Below are positions 58,539-64,000 of a stretch of DNA of 64,000 nt, piece after piece. Numbering within the stretch: position 1 is the stretch's first letter; every line of letters starts with the position of its first letter. The DNA comes from Phoronis australis (taxonomy: Eukaryota; Phoronida; Phoronidae): positions 357,435-421,434 of the forward strand of contig NMRA01000340.1 in NCBI GenBank assembly GCA_002633005.1, in the 5' to 3' direction. A program made the position numbers and the translations under genes. The notes beneath the pieces are model-generated. The model saw only the letters and a program-made list of their open reading frames with translations, ran no database searches and was not told the origin of the DNA.

Positions 58539-61500
58539 GCTTGAAAATTCGCCTCGAAGGCGTTTAGATCTGCCTAACTTGGAAAGAGCGGCGTTTACTA
58601 ATGCGGGCCTCGGCTTTTCATTGCAGGATTAGTTTTAGGAATCGCCGACAGGATTGACAAAACAGACTCGAAACACAAACGACTTTCGTAACGAGGTTTG
58701 TTTTGTAAATCGCCGACAGAATTGACAAAACAGGGTCGATTTTATAAAGCACGCTCAATTCTCCGAAATAGGTTCACTTCTAAAGGCAGGGTTGTTTTAC
58801 ATAGAATTGAATTTATAAAAGAGGAATTATGATTTTTAAGTAGTATTAAATTTACAAAATAGGGTTTAATTATATTTTAAATAGGACTGAATTTATCAAA
58901 TAGAGTTGAATTTACAAAATATGGTTGGTTTTCGTTTTTTCACAATTTTTGCCCTTTCTGCCCCTCATACCATTGAAATGGTCAGAAAATCAAGGATAAC
59001 TACAATTCGTTGAAGTCTGAAAATAACTAACCGGATAAAGTTATCGCAGCTTCGAGACCGTCAGTAACTTGGCCAGTAGCATGGACTCTTGAATGTGTGG
59101 GAAACCATGTTACATGGCGGTACTAACTGCTCACTCATTAAGTCACCAATCGGAGAGTTTCGAGGTGAGTTACCAGCAGCAGATCCAGGATTTTGTGTTC
59201 GGGGGGGGGACAGGGCAAAGTATTTGCCAGGATTTTTCCCGTCAATCATTCGCACTCCTGAACTTCTAAATGGTATTTGGGAAATTTTTAGGGGACCATG
59301 GCCCACTTGGCCCACTCTAAACCGCCACTGGTTACTAAATCTTGAATATCTTCAATGCGAGAACATATCCGAGGTTGATTTAGACAAAATTTTCTGACCC
59401 AAGTCCATCTAAGCCACTTTTCTTGAAACAGGCCCGCCCTAGCTGGAGACGATGGGTACTGGTGGTGTGACTATGGACAGTATATGCATAATCTCGTTCT
59501 AAATTCATTGTTTACTTGTTGACACTTGTTTATTTCACAAAGCTCTAGTCCAGAACGACTGAAGGGTCATGCGACGACTGAGGAGTTGCCGTTTTCATTG
59601 GTCCGGAGCCTGCGTATTTGCGACCCGGACCAGTTATTTTTCAAGCACCTTGGCAGCCTAACCAGTAAATTTACAGTTACTGGCCCGGCGGGCCAGAACT
59701 TTTATTTGCTGAAGTTTGAGCTCAACTACATTCTCTAAATTTTCAGAGCATTTGTGGACTTTGTTTATTGCTTAAGTTATCTTTCCTGTCGTCGTATCTT
59801 GACTACGAGCTCCTCTTTTACTTGACTAATAATTGTCCAAAAGGAGACCCCCTAATTCACTAAACATAAATAGGGACAGAGTTCGTAGGTTAGGAGCGTT
59901 TATGAAAAGGTTCCTATTTAGCTTTTAATAATATTTTAAAAGAACTCGTCGTCGAATTTCCTCTCTTTGTGTATCCAGGCTAAAACTTGACGTAGCAATG
60001 CAGACAAAGTAGCTGAAGAATTGTCCTTGCTCAGATGGGAAGTGATTTTGTCTTGCAAAAATGACAATTAATTGATCAAGACCATATTCGGCGAACAAAA
60101 TAACACGCCGTGACGGCAGTCAACCTTTATACAGCTTGACACTGCATCAAACAATGATGAACTCCCAGTTGGCGAAATCACACTGGTAGGTGGTCTAAAT
60201 CAAAAGGAAGGTGTACGTATAACCGTTTTAGTACAAGGGTGCAGGAGGCGGGGAATTAGAGGAAGGGCAAATAACCCCCAATAATTTTCAGGCGGTGTCA
60301 GAGACGAACTGTGGCGACAGGCATATGCGTTTGGCTGGGGTAGATGGCAGTCAAGAAAAGATACAGTGAATGATGTAGAAGAGAAAAATATCTAAAACCC
60401 AAGGAAGCATTTACGTACCGTTAAAAACAGGAGTTAACGCGCTGCCACCACTGTCATCAGTTGAGCTTCTGTTGACCTCGGGAGTTTCGATACTTTTTCT
60501 AACAGGCGGACCGACAGAGGTAACTGATCTCTCTCTAATGTCGGGTTACTCAACTGGCACTGTTGCAGTAGCCGCTGGTATTTCAACCATGTCCATCTGC
60601 AAGCTTTCTCTGCTTCGTCAGATGATTCGGATATTGTCTTCTTCAACTTTTTCTTCACTCTTAACTTCTGTGCCAAATAAATAACTTATTGTACTAGAAA
60701 CTCTCTACAGCAAACTTCAGTTTGGAAAACCCAGCATTTTCAACCCATGGACACACAATGCTCTTTGAGGTCGTCATACTTCAGGTTCTTCGCTTGCTGA
60801 GCTTCTTTTATTCTGGTCTCCCATGGTATTGTCACAATCACCTGTCTTTTAAGGTCTAAGCGTATGTCCGGGCGTATCCTGGTCTTCACTATATGTCTTG
60901 GAATGCATGCTTACCTGTCGACATTAAGAATCCAATCACTTTCTGTGGTCAGGATGCCTGTCGTACTTCTCATCCTGGCTACCGCTGCTTTCCGTTTATC
61001 TCCATGAATGCGGGTTTGGGGTTGAGCTTCTTCGAGGCGTTCCTAGCTTCTTCCATGTTCCCTGCAACAACTCGCAACCAATCGTGTCTCCAAGTGAACA
61101 TTTCACCAGGTTCGTGGGTATTGGCAGCATGTCATGCACATATCAAGGCAGAAACCTCGGCCGCGATGGCTCTATTTCCATAACGTCTCTCCGTTTAAGC
61201 TCCGTGACTGAAACGTCTGTTCACGTTGCCTAATACTTGTTGTTTCATCCCAACCGCGCTCGCAAACATGCGCCTTCTTTAGAGTTCCTAGGATCTGTTG
61301 GTGCCTTATCCTGCTCTCATCTTCATCAACTGCTAGTGTGGTGCTCCAAATTCTCTCAGTTGGTTCTCTAATGCGGTTATTCTTGATGACTGGAATCTCT
61401 GAAACTGGTGGAATTTTTGGCTCACGACAGCTTCAAGGTTTTCCTTCTTCACACGACTTCTTTCTGTATCACCAAACTTCTCGAATTTTCTGGCTTGAAC

Positions 61501-64000
61501 TCCATCCTCGCCCACACAACTAGTCTTCCTAAAGTTGCCACAATGCAGGGTGTCCCCCCAAACGACTCAATAATGTAATCTACAAATGCCCGACAATATG
61601 GCTATCTATTGTCTTAAAGCATTGGACTCCTCTACTCCTTCCTCTCTCTGCGTAATATGGGGTCCATCGCCAATATGAAAAGGATGATCGAGATAGCGCA
61701 CCCTGTAAGAGTTCGTTTCTCTAGCTTCTGCTGCTCTGTAGTGAAATTAGAGGTGGTAAGTCTCATTCTGATTGAATTAAGGTAAGACTCGATCATGGCG
61801 CTAATTCTGTTAGTAAAAGGGTGCGTAGACATTCCTTCCCTCGTCAGCGCATGTGAGACTTATCCGTAGACATTAGGTATTTCTTGCCAAACCATTGAGA
61901 CGCTCCTCTTACCCGAATTTGCTTGGTGTATCAGTTGCATCGTGGCAGTGTTGCGCTCTAGGCAGCCAGAGTGGCCAGGCAATCCGCCCTTTTGTATAGA
62001 GGTATCAATGTCACTGTTTTTCAGCATGTAGCTGGTTATCCTGCTTGACAGAACAGGTATTAAGACCTTGGCTTCTACACTAAGTAAGGAAATGAGTCGA
62101 AACTGCTTGATGCCTTTTGAATCCTCTTCCTTGGGCATGTTACATCCATTTACTAGAATCCATTTCACAGTCAACGCCCCTTCCTTCCATACAATTCTGA
62201 ACAGACTCCATGTTATGTGCAGCGTAGGGAAATTCTTGTATACCTAACATGATAATCCTCTTGGTGCTGGTGCTGACGTCGTGGTCGCTCTCATGACAAC
62301 CACTTCTACTTCGGCTTTCCTGATGTTTCACATGCCAAACTCATTCTCTGGTAGTGCCGGATTATCCGTCCACTCGAACTGACTTACGATTCTTCCAGTC
62401 GCGGATCGTTATGGGCTACATCCAGATGTGTCTGTAACTCTTCTTTCGTGTTCTTAAGAATAACGCTACGCGCATATTCTAGAAGCTAGGGTGTGAACTC
62501 GTATCGCACGAGTTTCATGTAAACATTTTCCATTCGCGTCTCTTCTCTCTGTGCTTCTTTGCTGCTGCTACCGCCTTTCACAGTTTGATGAGCTCCTTCA
62601 TTGCGTTATCCCTTAACTCCCCCAGTCTTCCCTTCTCAGCTTCACTGGCTGACTTCACCTGACTGTCTTTCTGTAGGGCTGTTATTCTTAGTTGCCTTCT
62701 ATTCGGTCGCCTTCCTCGTTGCCTGGTTACCTGGTTACTCTTCACACCAAATCGTCCTACACAAATGCCGTAAAATATTGTCGCCATTGTTTGTTGAGCG
62801 AGGACTGACTTAATTTATAAATTTGAATACTCTGCGGACGCCGGTATATATCCCACTCATGGTAAATCAACGTATGTTGGTCTCACTGCTTGCTCTAGTC
62901 GCTGTCACGTGGGTTAAGTTTTTGTTTGCAAAGTGGTTCATTCAATGATAATTTTCTTCAAGCTCACGGTTTCCAAATTACTCGTACTCATATAGTAGAA
63001 AACACTTTGTATTTTGGGAGTGACCCGTCACGTCTACGGATTTTAGAGGGACTCGTCATTCTATTTGAAAAACCTAGTTTCAAGACACTGGCCTCAGACC
63101 GATTTTGAAGTTCTATGCTGAGTCTCCATTGTCGTAGTCTTAGTTTCATTTAGTGACTTTGTGTCCCCGGTACTTTTGTAATTAGCTTAATGTTTAAGAA
63201 GCATGTGCACTTGAATCCAATTTTTGCACCTTTTGCGAATTCATTCTTGTTAGTGTTCCCTTCAGTGCACATGATAGTCTGACGTACTGGAATATGCTTA
63301 CTAATGTTTTTACCGCGTGAAATCATTTTTCCAACACTGGCGTTTCGAGATATACATGTACAGAGAACTGCCTCCTCGAGTTGTAAAATTTTGAGCGAGG
63401 GTTTGCTTCCCAACCATGCTTACAGTGTATACACATGTATGGAATTAGGAGCGAAAATAGATGGTACGTTTTCTTTTTTAGTAATTTATGTTACTTAATC
63501 CATTGTTTGTCCAAATATGCTTGTCTGTGTATATCGTTACCCGTGTACAGCTTTCTATATGCATTCTAGTGCAAATACATGTGTATGTAAGAGTGCAATA
63601 CAGTATTCGTTGTAAAGCAATTTTAACCACGTGTCGTGAACATAATTACGCTTAGATTCAAACACACTTTGAACAGGTTGGTATTTACATCTATACACGT
63701 ATTAGATGACATTGAGATTTACGCAATTTGATCACGTTTAGAGTCGCGCAAATTTTGATCAGGTAACACACCACACGTTTAGATTTCGTTGAGATTGAAA
63801 CAGTTCTGCCACATGGAGATTCACACTCGCTATGCTCACCTAGGCGTGGATTTACTGAATATTCAGGCATATTCCATTTTTCACAGGTGGGGATGGCTAG
63901 GCTTCAACTGTGGCAGCACGTTTGGCATTTCCGGCGGAAAGTGGAAACTTGCAGCACGCGCAGCCGTAGTTACAGGAATCTCATCCATGTCCGGGGGTGC
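33349..64000 (+). CDS. Ammonium transporter (Amt/MEP family), gene 2, 3' truncated by the window
   Basis: The exons seen are 33349-33451, 52931-53477 and 63887-64000 (running off the end), giving the first 254 residues. The protein is closely similar to gene 1 from WDDATW onward but has a shorter N-terminal tail (about 17 residues fewer), with a glycosylation sequon at N3. The gate phenylalanine F113, D166 and the first pore histidine H174 are present, and exon 3 starts WGWLGFNCGS as in gene 1. Intron positions and phases (1, then 2) are identical to gene 1, proving a shared ancestor. The start is ATG 33349, the first ATG after an in-frame TGA at 33340-33342. The twin histidine and C-tail lie beyond the window. 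Confidence 0.9.
33866..33910. repeat. GT/GC dinucleotide microsatellite
   Basis: Alternating GT and GC dinucleotides (TGTGTGTGCGCGCACACG and onward) form a simple repeat about 410 bases after the exon 1 donor of gene 2. It is a Z-DNA-prone composition. Confidence 0.85.
34569..34647. repeat. Family C repeat copy, reversed
   Basis: Read in reverse complement it matches the family C core: a GCGTAACTGAAC-type end, TTTCTAGCGAG, and GAATTTCACGAGCTCTTGC-like sequence. The plus-strand words are GTTCAGTTACGCTAG, TCTCGCTAGAAAAGCAAGAG and TTCCGCGAGACATCGCC. It is diverged. Confidence 0.4.
34803..35168. repeat. Dispersed block B1, second copy
   Basis: This is the partner of 3615-3945 in the same orientation, sharing GGTCAAATTAGTTA, TTGAAAATTG, CGTGACGTGGTGT, TCACCTATTTGCAGA and CGTTTAGTTC in the same order. 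It lies 1.35 kb downstream of gene 2 exon 1. Confidence 0.6.
37231..37340. repeat. Family C repeat copy, diverged
   Basis: It carries CACGTAACACTCGCCTTTC, GTGATTTTGCGAGGTCTT, CTTGCTCGCAAGAAACTAGGTC and related words in the order of the family C core. The ends are not clear. Confidence 0.35.
40936..41025. repeat. Fold-back inverted repeat (90 bases)
   Basis: The arms CTGATATAAC and ATTTTGAGAACCAGTTTT pair with AAAACTGGTTCTCAAAAT and GTTATATCAG around a loop of about 20 bases. The right arm carries four extra bases. It is non-coding. Confidence 0.8.
46227..46239 (-). promoter_or_regulatory. DR1-like nuclear receptor motif, array unit 1
   Basis: The minus strand reads AGGTCA-A-TGGTCA, two half-sites in direct repeat with one spacer base, the DR1 layout bound by HNF4, COUP-TF or RXR heterodimers. 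It recurs exactly 433 bases later. Function is inferred only. Confidence 0.35.
46660..46672 (-). promoter_or_regulatory. DR1-like nuclear receptor motif, array unit 2
   Basis: The minus strand reads TGGTCA-A-AGGTCA, a canonical DR1 at the same position in the second array unit. Both half-sites have drifted differently between units, yet each still fits the DR1 consensus. Confidence 0.35.
46957..47146. repeat. 95-base unit duplicated in tandem, each with a hairpin
   Basis: Two copies (about 46957-47051 and 47052-47146) each consist of AAGAATAAG-type repeats, then ATTGAAGAAAACCCAGGAAC, then a hairpin TACTCTGCGC-TTACAC-GCGCAGAGTA (10-base stem, 6-base loop; stems at 47022-47031/47038-47047 and 95 bases later). 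It follows the 433-base array and is probably the tail of the same element. Confidence 0.85.
47853..48088 (+). mobile_element. tRNA-derived SINE, full-length copy S1
   Basis: The head resembles a Leu/Ser-type tRNA, with A-box TGACCGAGTGGG at 47865-47876 and B-box GTTTGAGTCCC at 47907-47917, the internal RNA polymerase III promoter. The body shares GAGTCAGGTC, CTCGGTTTTAA, AAAGCATAAAAA, GTACGACGTGTACCAGACAG and GCTATTATTT with copies at 26690-26837 and, reversed, at 54091-54308. The tail is AT-rich rather than a clean poly-A. Confidence 0.78.
48214..48227. promoter_or_regulatory. Perfect palindromic X-box-like motif
   Basis: GTTACCATGGTAAC is a perfect 14-base palindrome that fits two facing RFX half-sites. 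It lies in intron 1 of gene 2, as do the two X-box-like motifs in intron 1 of gene 1. Binding is not proven. Confidence 0.35.
50237..50251 (+). repeat. Left terminal inverted repeat of the Kolobok-like element
   Basis: AGGAGAATGCCACCC directly follows TTAA at 50233-50236. Confidence 0.8.
50398..50727 (+). CDS. THAP zinc-finger open frame inside the transposon (5' end uncertain)
   Basis: The frame encodes a THAP-type C2CH zinc finger, a DNA-binding domain common in transposon-derived proteins. Counting from the first codon (GTG), the metal ligands are C8, C13, C63 and H66 (C-x4-C-x49-C-x2-H). The conserved tryptophan W39 and proline P30 (FFRLP) are present, and VPVPVNV stands where AVPTIF is usual. 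No in-frame ATG lies between the upstream TGA (50359-50361) and the finger, so translation would need an upstream exon or a non-ATG start, or the start has been lost. About 20 residues follow the domain before TGA; no coiled coil or catalytic core is seen. It is out of context as a host gene and lies between the element's inverted repeats. Confidence 0.6.
   Translation: MNVAISRCIVPACPNYEAAKKAGISFFRLPREPEMFRKWLAVVKNEKYAVNSKYEAVKRLRVCRRHFVDSNFSNEFRVTKTLYVPVPVNVHGASLVFLDQCITVRTDSL
51873..51887 (-). repeat. Right terminal inverted repeat of the Kolobok-like element
   Basis: GAGTGGCATTCTCCT is followed by TTAA at 51888-51891. Its complement matches the left end at 14 of 15 bases. Confidence 0.8.
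52931..53477 (+). CDS. Gene 2 exon 2
   Basis: This exon completes G35 and runs to two bases of W217. The motifs are FGLLESGMASVKNEVNIMV, WMFGFGLAFGTG, FSTTATTIVSGAVAER, HWVWAKNGF, DIAGGGPVHLIGG and LGTFMLW. It has the length of gene 1 exon 2 with no indel between them. F113, D166 and H174 correspond to F130, D183 and H191 of gene 1. The acceptor is TTTTCAG|GATTCGG and the donor TTGTG|GTAGGT, phase 2. Confidence 0.95.
54091..54308 (-). mobile_element. tRNA-derived SINE, reversed copy S2
   Basis: On the minus strand it reads GTGGCCTAGTGGGATAAGG (A-box region), GCGCACTGCTAAACCCTTAA, CTCAGCTCGGTATTAAG, TTTCCAGGTGAT, GGTACAACGTGTACCAGACC and GCAATTATTTTTTAC, in the same order as copy S1. The B-box region carries a deletion. 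It lies inside intron 2 of gene 2. Confidence 0.75.
55916..56239. repeat. Contig-end copy of a duplicated segment
   Basis: This is nearly identical to 56241-57010, except that the second copy carries an extra 446 bases. The first 93 bases match 56241-56333, with a G/A difference in CCGGTGCCG versus CCAGTGCCG. The remaining part matches 56780-57010. It is broken off at the single N, so it is the end of one contig overlapping the start of the next. Reading frames here are repeated as an artefact. Confidence 0.85.
56240..56240. other. Single-N contig join
   Basis: One N separates two overlapping contig ends. The flanking sequences repeat each other rather than being adjacent in the chromosome. 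Confidence 0.95.
56334..56779. mobile_element. 446-base allelic insertion flanked by CAAGG
   Basis: Compared with 55916-56239 the second contig has 446 extra bases, bounded on both sides by CAAGG (56329-56333 and 56775-56779). That is the expected 5-base target duplication of an insertion present on one allele only. No inverted termini and no recognisable protein are seen. The insert starts GGTCATTGACCCCC and ends AAGTCCCAATT. A frame of about 60 codons inside it is unconvincing. Confidence 0.6.
57084..57419 (-). other. Unrecognised 111-codon minus-strand frame with a splice-donor-like end
   Basis: The frame begins MITILGNTCTDSRGKLVIWSS and contains GGIFGIFVIRKINPKRTTS. It is crossed near its end by GAG|GTAAGT (donor at about 57119), a strong consensus. 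It could be an exon of a minus-strand gene or element, but I recognise no domain and find no partner exon. It is probably chance. Confidence 0.15.
57936..58969. mobile_element. Long-armed inverted-repeat element (1034 bases)
   Basis: The left end TATGACGGACGGAAAGGGC and the right end GCCCTTTCTGCCCCTCATA are inverted. The similarity continues inward through GGGCAAAAATT, AAATTCAACT-TATTT, CCTATTTAAAAT, TAAACCCTATTTTGTAAATT-type and CCTGTTTTGTCAATTCTGTCGGCGATT-type blocks to about 58345 on the left and 58625 on the right, so each arm is 340-410 bases. Within the arms a roughly 30-base CCTRTTTyrTAAATTCAA motif recurs many times. The centre holds a CA microsatellite. No transposase is encoded. Confidence 0.7.
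58469..58537. repeat. (AC)n microsatellite
   Basis: An uninterrupted AC dinucleotide run lies at the centre of the long-armed inverted repeat. Confidence 0.98.
59173..59331 (-). repeat. hAT-like miniature element, copy 2 (reversed)
   Basis: On the minus strand it begins CCAGTGGCGGTTTAGAG and ends AAATCCTGGATCTGCTGCTGG, with the same internal blocks as 30503-30660: GGGCCATGG, AAGTTCAGGAGTGCG, TTGACGGGAAAAATCCTGGC and ACTTTGCCCTG. A GTTAC word flanks both sides but no full 8-base duplication is clear. Confidence 0.6.
60740..62790 (-). pseudogene. Dead non-LTR reverse transcriptase relic
   Basis: Minus-strand blocks appear in the order of one polyprotein family common in invertebrate genomes. 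First is a basic coiled N-terminal part (62578-62787). Then come the fingers and palm, with PKEEDSKGIKQFRLISLLS, IQKGGLPGHSGCLE and VWQEIPNVYG (61860-62174), where the first catalytic aspartate region has changed to QE. Next is TTEQQKLEKRTLTGCAISIILFILAM (61632-61832). The catalytic box reads AFVDYIIES at about 61574-61588, where FMDD would be expected, so an active-site aspartate is lost. Then come WARMEFKPENSRSLV (about 61470-61512), KIPPVSEIPVIKNN, and a C-terminal TIPWETRIKEAQQAK (about 60760-60860). Frames change repeatedly. It is inactive. Confidence 0.7.
63887..64000 (+). CDS. Gene 2 exon 3 (partial, runs off the window)
   Basis: This exon completes W217 and continues WGWLGFNCGSTFGISGGKWK, then LAARAAVVTGISSMSGG. 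It matches gene 1 exon 3 at nearly every residue, including F223 and S227 at the gate and ammonium-site positions. The acceptor is TTTTTCACAG|GTGGGG, phase 2. Confidence 0.93.
   Translation, partial: MGMARLQLWQHVWHFRRKVETCSTRSRSYRNLIHVRGC

Larger units (their letters stand above)
53478..63886 (+). other. Gene 2 intron 2 (10409 bases)
   Basis: Phase-2 intron, seven times longer than the matching intron of gene 1 (1407 bases). It contains a reversed SINE, an ATA microsatellite near 54667-54690, a contig-join duplication around 56240, a 1-kb inverted-repeat element, a reversed hAT-like miniature element and a dead reverse transcriptase relic. The stretches 54.7-55.9 and 62.8-63.9 kb show nothing that I can name. 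The acceptor is TTTTTCACAG. Confidence 0.78.

Noticed and set aside
58402-58632. Frame with a long His-Thr alternation
   Set aside because: It is the translation of the (AC)n microsatellite.

Overview
The window is a piece of a repeat-rich animal genome. Evidence is the intron-interrupted genes with GT-AG junctions, relics of non-LTR retrotransposons, tRNA-derived SINEs, many inverted-repeat DNA transposons and two assembly gaps. Nothing resembles a bacterial operon. The ammonium transporter type, the Kolobok-like element and the mix of LINE relics fit a marine invertebrate (for example a hemichordate, cephalochordate, cnidarian or mollusc). I cannot fix the species from sequence alone.

Two plus-strand genes are present, arranged as a head-to-tail tandem pair of Amt/MEP-family ammonium transporters. 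Gene 1 is complete. It has six exons (5612-5765, 15219-15765, 17173-17378, 19699-19880, 25839-25973, 26308-26634) whose phases join cleanly into a 516-residue protein. Gene 2 is cut off by the end of the window. Exon 1 (33349-33451), exon 2 (52931-53477) and the start of exon 3 (63887-64000) are visible, with the same intron positions and phases as gene 1 and an exon 2 of identical length (547 bases). The aspartate, twin-histidine and phenylalanine positions of the Amt conduction pathway are conserved in every part that can be seen.

Everything else is intron or intergenic DNA filled with repeats. Region by region: 1-5.6 kb holds a fold-back element, a small inverted-repeat element and a dispersed block. 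The introns of gene 1 (5.8-26.3 kb) hold fold-backs, a sequence gap beside a GA-rich tract, a minus-strand LINE relic, two RFX-type X-box motifs, and a miniature transposon split by a LINE fragment with a 12-base target duplication. The spacer (26.6-33.3 kb) has a SINE fragment and a hAT-like miniature element. The 19.5-kb first intron of gene 2 has a 433-base tandem repeat carrying nuclear-receptor DR1-like motifs in fixed register, a 95-base duplicated hairpin unit, a full-length SINE, a palindromic X-box, and a 1.65-kb TTAA-flanked Kolobok-like transposon encoding a THAP zinc finger. The second intron (53.5-63.9 kb) has a reversed SINE, a contig-join duplication around a single N that captures an allelic insertion, a 1-kb long-armed inverted repeat, and a dead reverse transcriptase relic.

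The best candidates for something new are the THAP-bearing TTAA element, the 433-base array with phased TGCAC-N4-TGACC motifs, the 57.9-59.0 kb long-armed element, and the allelic insertion at the contig join.
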